Source: Actinomycetota bacterium (GTDB lineage Bacteria > Actinomycetota > Thermoleophilia > Miltoncostaeales > Miltoncostaeaceae). From it: DNA of 64,000 nucleotides. Shown here one piece after another: positions 59,821 through 64,000 of the stretch. The notes below the pieces were generated by a model, which had not been told where the DNA came from, did not search any database, and saw only the letters and a list, made by a program, of their open reading frames with translations. Location of the stretch: contig CAUJCX010000041.1 of NCBI GenBank assembly GCA_963169235.1, positions 21,640 to 85,639 on the forward strand. The letters are read 5' to 3'. The translations under genes and the position numbers were made by a program. Numbering within the stretch: the stretch's first letter is position 1; each line of letters begins with the position of its first letter.

Positions 59821-61614
59821 GTGAGCACCCGCCACGACATCCTGCGCGACACGTTCGGCTTCGCGGCGTTCCGGCCGGGGCAGGAGGACGTGATCGACGC
59901 GCTCGAGCGCGGGCGCAATGTGCTGGCCGTGATGCCGACCGGTGCGGGCAAGTCGCTGTGCTACCAGGTGCCGGCGCTGCTGTTCGGCGGTCCCACAATC
60001 GTGGTGTCGCCCCTCACCGCGCTGATGGACGATCAGGTGGCGCGCCTGCGCATGGACGGCGTGCCGGCCGTCGCGATCCACTCCGGCATGCCCCGCGACG
60101 AGCAGGTGGAGGCGTGGCGGCAACTGGCCGCGGGCCGGGCGCGCCTGGCGTACATGTCGCCCGAGCGCCTCATGACCGAGCGCATGCTGGCCGCCGTCGG
60201 CCGCCTCGGGCCCGCGATGTTCGTGGTGGACGAGGCCCACTGCGTGTCGAAGTGGGGCCCCAGCTTCCGGCCCGAGTACGCGCTGTTGTCGGCCCTCCCC
60301 GCGCGGTTCCCGCAGGCCCGCATCGCCGCATTCACCGCGACGGCCGACGCCGCGACGCGGGCCGACATCTCGGCCCAGCTGCTGGGCGGGCGCGGCGACG
60401 TGCACGTGCATGGCTTCGACCGCCCCAACCTGCATCTGGCCGTGACGCCACGCGACGACTGGCGCGCCCAGCTGACCGATTTCCTCGAGCCCCACCCGGG
60501 CCGCTCGGGCATCGTCTACTGCCTGTCGCGGGCGTTCACCGAGGAGGTCGCCGAGTACCTGGCGGGCACGGGCGTCGACGCGATCGCGTACCACGCGGGT
60601 CTTGACGCCGGCCAGCGTCGCGACGCGCAGGACCGCTTCATGAGCGAGCGCGGCGTGGTGATGGTGGCCACCATCGCGTTCGGCATGGGCATCGACAAGC
60701 CCGACATCCGGTTCGTGTGCCACCTGAACCTGCCGGGCAGCGTGGAGGCGTACTACCAGGAGATCGGCCGCGCCGGACGCGACGGGGCGCCCGCCGACAC
60801 GCGCCTTTTCTACGGCCTGGATGACGTGCGCATGCGGCGTCGTTTCATCCAGATGGACGGCGGCGACGAGGACCATGCCCGCCGCGAGGGGCAGCGGCTG
60901 GAGGCGATGGTGGCGTACTGCGAGACCGCGTCGTGCCGCCGCGTCGCGCTGCTGGCGTACTTCGACGAGGCCTCCGAGCCGTGCGGCAACTGCGACAACT
61001 GCACGGACCCGCCGGTGACGGTCGACGCCACGGGCGAGGCCCGGGCGCTGGTACAGGCGATCCAGCAGACGGGGGAGATGTTCGGCGCGGCGCACGTCAT
61101 CGACGTGCTGCGGGGCGCCGACACCGAGAAGGTGCGCCAGCGTGGGCACCAGGGCGTGCCCGCGTACGGCGCGGGTGCGTCGCGCGACCTGGCCCACTGG
61201 CAGGCGCTGGTGCGCCAGGCGGGCGCCGCGGGCCTGGTCACCACCGACGTGGCCCGCTACGGGCGGCTGGTGGTGACGGCGCGCGGGCGCGCGCTCGCCG
61301 ACGGTGACGCAGGCGCGTTCGCGTTCCGCGAGCCCCGGGCCAGGCGCAGCGCGACGCGCGGCGCGAAGGCCACGTTCCGGGCCGTGCCCCGCGACGTCGA
61401 CGAGGCGTTGGTCGAGCGCCTCAAGGCCCGGCGCCGCGAGCTGGCCCGCGAGGCGGGTGTGCCGGCGTACGTGGTGTTCCCGGACGCGACGCTGTTCGAG
61501 ATGGCGCGCAGCCGGCCCCGCACGCGCGACGAGATGGCCGGCATCTCGGGCGTCGGGCCCAAGCGCCTGGAGCAGTACGGCGACGCGTTCCTGGAGCTCA
61601 CCGCCGCGGAGTGA
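59821..61614 (+). CDS. recQ: ATP-dependent DNA helicase RecQ
   Basis: 3'-5' DNA helicase in recombination and repair. 597 residues: Walker A PTGAGKSLCYQVPAL, DEAH box VVDEAHCVSKWGPSFRPEY, motif VI IGRAGRDG, the zinc-binding RecQ-Ct (CETASCRRVALLAYF...CGNCDNC), an RQC-type winged helix and a C-terminal HRDC domain (VVFPDATLFEMARSRPRTRDEMAGISGVGPKRLEQYG). A GTG at 59821 has TAGTGT 7 bp upstream and no Shine-Dalgarno (leaderless-like); GTG 59812 is less likely. No LexA box upstream was found. Confidence 0.93.
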   Translation: MSTRHDILRDTFGFAAFRPGQEDVIDALERGRNVLAVMPTGAGKSLCYQVPALLFGGPTIVVSPLTALMDDQVARLRMDGVPAVAIHSGMPRDEQVEAWRQLAAGRARLAYMSPERLMTERMLAAVGRLGPAMFVVDEAHCVSKWGPSFRPEYALLSALPARFPQARIAAFTATADAATRADISAQLLGGRGDVHVHGFDRPNLHLAVTPRDDWRAQLTDFLEPHPGRSGIVYCLSRAFTEEVAEYLAGTGVDAIAYHAGLDAGQRRDAQDRFMSERGVVMVATIAFGMGIDKPDIRFVCHLNLPGSVEAYYQEIGRAGRDGAPADTRLFYGLDDVRMRRRFIQMDGGDEDHARREGQRLEAMVAYCETASCRRVALLAYFDEASEPCGNCDNCTDPPVTVDATGEARALVQAIQQTGEMFGAAHVIDVLRGADTEKVRQRGHQGVPAYGAGASRDLAHWQALVRQAGAAGLVTTDVARYGRLVVTARGRALADGDAGAFAFREPRARRSATRGAKATFRAVPRDVDEALVERLKARRRELAREAGVPAYVVFPDATLFEMARSRPRTRDEMAGISGVGPKRLEQYGDAFLELTAAE

Positions 61615-61641
61615 CCATCGTGGCACGAGGAGGGGCGGCGG

Positions 61642-62001
61642 ATGGACGGCGGAGGCTGGCGACGGGCGGTGACCAGGCGGGCGCACCTGGCGTGGCTCGT
61701 CGTGGCCATCGCGCTCACGATGGCGGCGATCGCGTGGTCGGGACGGGGCGTCGACACGGTCGTCTCCCTCGTGGCCGCGATGGGCGGTGCGTTCGTCGCG
61801 TACGGGGCGCTGGTCATCGGGGCGGGCATCGCGTGGAATCGCGACGAACGGGAGGAGGGCGAGGATCCGATCCGCCGCTGCGGCAACTTCTCCAGCCCGC
61901 GCGTCGCGTTTCCGTTGGCCGGCGTCGCGCGGCGGATCGCGCTGCTCGCCCGCGTGAGGCGGGCGGACGGGAGGCGGGGCCGGCGGGACGACGACGGGTG
62001 A
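61642..62001 (+). CDS. Small membrane protein
   Basis: 119 residues with two transmembrane segments (AHLAWLVVAIALTMAAIAW and VVSLVAAMGGAFVAYGALVIGAGIAW) and a basic C-terminal tail (VRRADGRRGRRDDDG). Not recognised. ATG 61642, 27 bp after recQ, with AGGAGGGG upstream (61628-61635). Confidence 0.6.
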   Translation: MDGGGWRRAVTRRAHLAWLVVAIALTMAAIAWSGRGVDTVVSLVAAMGGAFVAYGALVIGAGIAWNRDEREEGEDPIRRCGNFSSPRVAFPLAGVARRIALLARVRRADGRRGRRDDDG

Positions 62002-62214
62002 GGGATCCTCGCCACGCACGCCCACGTGCCGTTCCCCGCGGCGCATGCCGGGACACGCCACCGCGGATGCGCAGGCGCGTGAAACGCGGTGCGCGAGCGC
62101 GGGTATCCCTCCACGTGGGCAGGGTGGGGACCACGGACCCCTCTGGCAGACTTGCCGCCGGACTCGCGCCCCGGCCGGGCCGGCACCCGTAGCGACCGAC
62201 GAGGAGCACCACGC

Positions 62215-62895
62215 ATGGAACCGAACGCCCCCAGCGGCCCCCCGGGCGGCGTGAGCGCGGGCTGGTACCCCGACCCCTCGGGGCGCTTCTCCCAGCGCTA
62301 CTTCGACGGCGGTGGCTGGACCGATCAGGTGGTGGGCGCGAACGGCATGACCACCACCGACGCGGTGCCCGGCGCCGCGGCGGGACCCGAGACGCAGGCG
62401 CCCGATGCGTCGCCGGCATCCGCCGCCGCCGTGGCGCCCCGCTCTGAGGGGCGCCGCCTCAGCTGGTACGGCGTCGGCGTCGCGGCCCTCGGCGTCGTGG
62501 TGACGGGCTTGTCGGTCACCGCGCTCAGCTGGGCCGACAGCGCCACGTTCAGCGACGTGCGAAAGCTGACCGATCGGTGGGAGTCGACCACGTACGACGA
62601 CGCCAAGATCGCGTACCACTACGGGGCCTGGGGGTGGATTCTGCTGTTGCTGCTGGTGATCGCCGGCGTCGCGCTGGTGGCGGCGGCGGTGAATCGGGGC
62701 GATGGCACGGGGCTGCGGGTGCTCGTCGCCTGCGCCGCCGGCGCGGGCGTGGTGTGGCACGCGGCGTACGTCGCCAAGGTGTTCGAGGGGCCGGGCCCGT
62801 CGCCCGGCGCCGGGGCGTGGGCGGGCTCCATCGGGTACCTCATCACCATCATCGGGCTGGCGATCGCCACCCCGCGCATGAGGAGGCGCGCATGA
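62215..62895 (+). CDS. DUF2510 membrane protein
   Basis: 226 residues. Begins with the DUF2510 motif (SAGWYPDPSGRFSQRYFDGGGWTDQVV), a tryptophan-rich region common in actinobacterial membrane proteins. Then a Pro/Ala linker and four transmembrane segments. ATG with a GAGGAG ribosome-binding site. Overlaps the next gene by an ATGA. Function unknown, probably at the cell envelope. Confidence 0.8.
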   Translation: MEPNAPSGPPGGVSAGWYPDPSGRFSQRYFDGGGWTDQVVGANGMTTTDAVPGAAAGPETQAPDASPASAAAVAPRSEGRRLSWYGVGVAALGVVVTGLSVTALSWADSATFSDVRKLTDRWESTTYDDAKIAYHYGAWGWILLLLLVIAGVALVAAAVNRGDGTGLRVLVACAAGAGVVWHAAYVAKVFEGPGPSPGAGAWAGSIGYLITIIGLAIATPRMRRRA

Positions 62896-63464
62896 CCGGT
62901 CCCCGCGATCCCCGGACGTCGCCGGCCGTCGCCACGTCCGCCGGGGCTCCGCAGGGGCTCCCGTTCCGCCCCCTCGTGCTGCTGGTCGGCCTGCTGGCGG
63001 TCCTCGGCATGGTGGGTGCGATCGTGCTGCTCGGCGGCTCATCCGACCCGGTGGGGCCCACGGCCGGCGGCGGTGGAGGCACGCCGTCCCCGTCCGCGGG
63101 GGGTGGCGGTGGCCGGCCCGCCGACCAGGCGCCTGTCACCATCGCCAACCCCGCGGCGCTGGCCCCGCCGGGAGGCCGCGCGGTGCCGCCCACGGCGCTG
63201 CCCGACGCGGTGATGGAGTGGAAGACCAACCGCCCCTGGACTGCGGTGCTGGCGCACTACTACGCCGCGTTCCCCGTCGACGGCATGGCGCTCGATCCCA
63301 AGGCGATGGGGCGCAGCTCCACGCGCGGCGTCCCCACCGGCGAGACGCACAACATCATCCCCCAGGGCGCGGCGCGGGCCCCCGGGCTTTCGCCCTACCT
63401 GCAGGTGAGGTCCGATCCCCAGAACCCGTCCGGCTCGGTGGTGAGCCTCTACGTGTACGACTGA
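62892..63464 (+). CDS. Membrane-anchored extracytoplasmic protein
   Basis: 190 residues. One transmembrane helix near the N terminus (FRPLVLLVGLLAVLGMVGAIVLLGG), a Gly/Pro-rich linker, then a ~100-residue domain (PDAVMEWKTNRPWTAVLAHYYAAFPVDGM...SPYLQVRSDPQNPSGSVVSLYVYD). Coupled to DUF2510 through an ATGA overlap. No family recognised. Confidence 0.6.
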   Translation: MTGPRDPRTSPAVATSAGAPQGLPFRPLVLLVGLLAVLGMVGAIVLLGGSSDPVGPTAGGGGGTPSPSAGGGGGRPADQAPVTIANPAALAPPGGRAVPPTALPDAVMEWKTNRPWTAVLAHYYAAFPVDGMALDPKAMGRSSTRGVPTGETHNIIPQGAARAPGLSPYLQVRSDPQNPSGSVVSLYVYD

Positions 63465-63572
63465 CGCGACGTCCCGGGCGGTGCCCGCGCACGCCGCGCG
63501 GGGCGGCGACCACGCACCGGACGCGGCGGGGCGGGCCGCTGCAGGCATCGATCGAGCACGACATGCGAAACC

Positions 63573-63600
63573 TTGACATTGTTGTGGGGGGGGGTACGGT
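63573..63600 (+). promoter_or_regulatory. Promoter with G9 tract in the spacer
   Basis: Consensus -35 TTGACA (63573-63578), 16-bp spacer, -10 TACGGT (63595-63600). Nine consecutive G (63586-63594) fill most of the spacer. The following gene starts at 63651. A change of one G would alter the spacer to 15 or 17 bp, so slippage could switch promoter strength. Confidence 0.6.
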
Positions 63601-63650
63601 GCCGGTGAAGGACCACCTCCGCCAGGCCACCGAACGAGAGGGAACGCCGC

Positions 63651-64000
63651 ATGGCATCCACACGCATGCACGCCGTCGCGACGCTGGCCGGCGCGGCCGC
63701 CCTGGCCGTGGCGCCGGCGTTCGCCGCCACCCCGGCGCCCACGGCCAAGAAGCCGCCGTCCGCCGCGGTGAAGGCGAAGCAGGCGAAGGCCCTGTGCGCC
63801 CGCATCCCGGTGGCCGCCACCGACCCCGCCGACCTTGCGGTGCCGCGCGCGGTGGTGCCCCCGGGCGGGCGCTGTGAGGCGGTCTTCGAGCTCAACGGCA
63901 ACGTGCGGCTGCTGCTGCGCCACCCCGACCAGCGGCTGTGGGCCGAGGTCTTCTGGGGCCCGCTCACGCCGACTCGCAAGGGGGCCCGCGACGGCGTGCG
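63651..64000 (+). CDS. Exported protein, 5' part (continues past window)
   Basis: 116 codons present; the frame is open at 64000. Signal peptide ASTRMHAVATLAGAAALAVAPAFA-A, then a Lys-rich spacer (PTAKKPPSAAVKAKQAKAL) and a domain beginning CARIPVAATDPADLAVPRAVVPPGGRC with two Cys. GAGAGGGAAC upstream of ATG 63651. Controlled by the G-tract promoter. Confidence 0.65.
   Translation, partial: MASTRMHAVATLAGAAALAVAPAFAATPAPTAKKPPSAAVKAKQAKALCARIPVAATDPADLAVPRAVVPPGGRCEAVFELNGNVRLLLRHPDQRLWAEVFWGPLTPTRKGARDGV

Noticed and set aside
59632..63042. Very long minus-strand open frame (1136 codons) opposite recQ
   Set aside because: Shadow of recQ and its downstream genes in G+C-rich DNA: Arg/Ala/Pro/His-rich, no domains, no ribosome-binding site.

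Overview
The window is a very G+C-rich, densely packed bacterial chromosome segment with about 70 genes on both strands. Many genes overlap by 4 bp (GTGA or ATGA) and GTG starts are common. It suggests a free-living, high-GC actinobacterium. The supporting signs are the zwf-opcA-pgl pentose-phosphate operon, a SAM-IV-type riboswitch, CGAAC-N4-GTTC LexA boxes, DUF2510 and DivIVA proteins, and futalosine-pathway menaquinone synthesis (MqnD). I cannot name the genus; a deep-branching class such as Thermoleophilia is a guess. No prophage, insertion sequence or CRISPR array was seen.

Layout: 1-2117 NAD synthesis (nadB partial, nadC). 2176-8396 a secreted PKD protein, an AcuC/HDAC-like deacetylase and a KtrB/KtrA potassium uptake pair. 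8406-16472 (minus) central carbon and nucleotide metabolism: gnd-zwf-opcA-pgl, tkt and an IMP dehydrogenase-family enzyme. 16603-22623 regulators and envelope proteins (lipoprotein, LuxR regulator, EamA exporter, DivIVA, Crp, DtxR). 22624-28575 mqnD, a PAS-GGDEF protein, a hot-dog thioesterase, secG and a GspE_N-glycosyltransferase. 28668-30665 tRNA-Leu(GAG), lexA, RNase P RNA and an HTH regulator. 31394-33464 a GNAT protein divergent from a SAM-IV riboswitch, cysteine desulfurase-like enzyme and rhodanese. 33461-38074 small conserved proteins, a Flp-type pilin, a DUF1385 protein and an MscS channel. 38082-51717 a mixed region: sulfotransferase, luciferase-like oxidoreductase, RTX-repeat secreted protein, two aldo/keto reductases, Mug glycosylase, FabF, a multidomain GGDEF protein and a HAD phosphatase. 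51782-59741 an alcohol-metabolism island: three zinc alcohol dehydrogenases, a flavin oxidoreductase, a histidine kinase/response regulator pair, an acetate-type transporter and a small monooxygenase. 59821-64000 RecQ and small envelope proteins.

Two regulatory patterns stand out. (1) Five intergenic sites have TCA-N17-GCCGAT with identical spacing. Four lie directly upstream of signalling or envelope genes: a LuxR regulator, both GGDEF genes and the GspE_N-glycosyltransferase. This looks like a regulon of a flagellar/WhiG-type sigma factor. (2) A palindrome TCACCCG-AA-CGGGTGA sits midway between the divergent promoters of the alcohol dehydrogenase operon and the two-component system. It recurs almost unchanged upstream of the second alcohol dehydrogenase, suggesting a dedicated alcohol-response regulon. 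Smaller points are a G9 tract inside a promoter spacer near the right end, paired LexA boxes between lexA and rnpB, an OpcA with a histone-H1-like tail, and many apparently leaderless genes.
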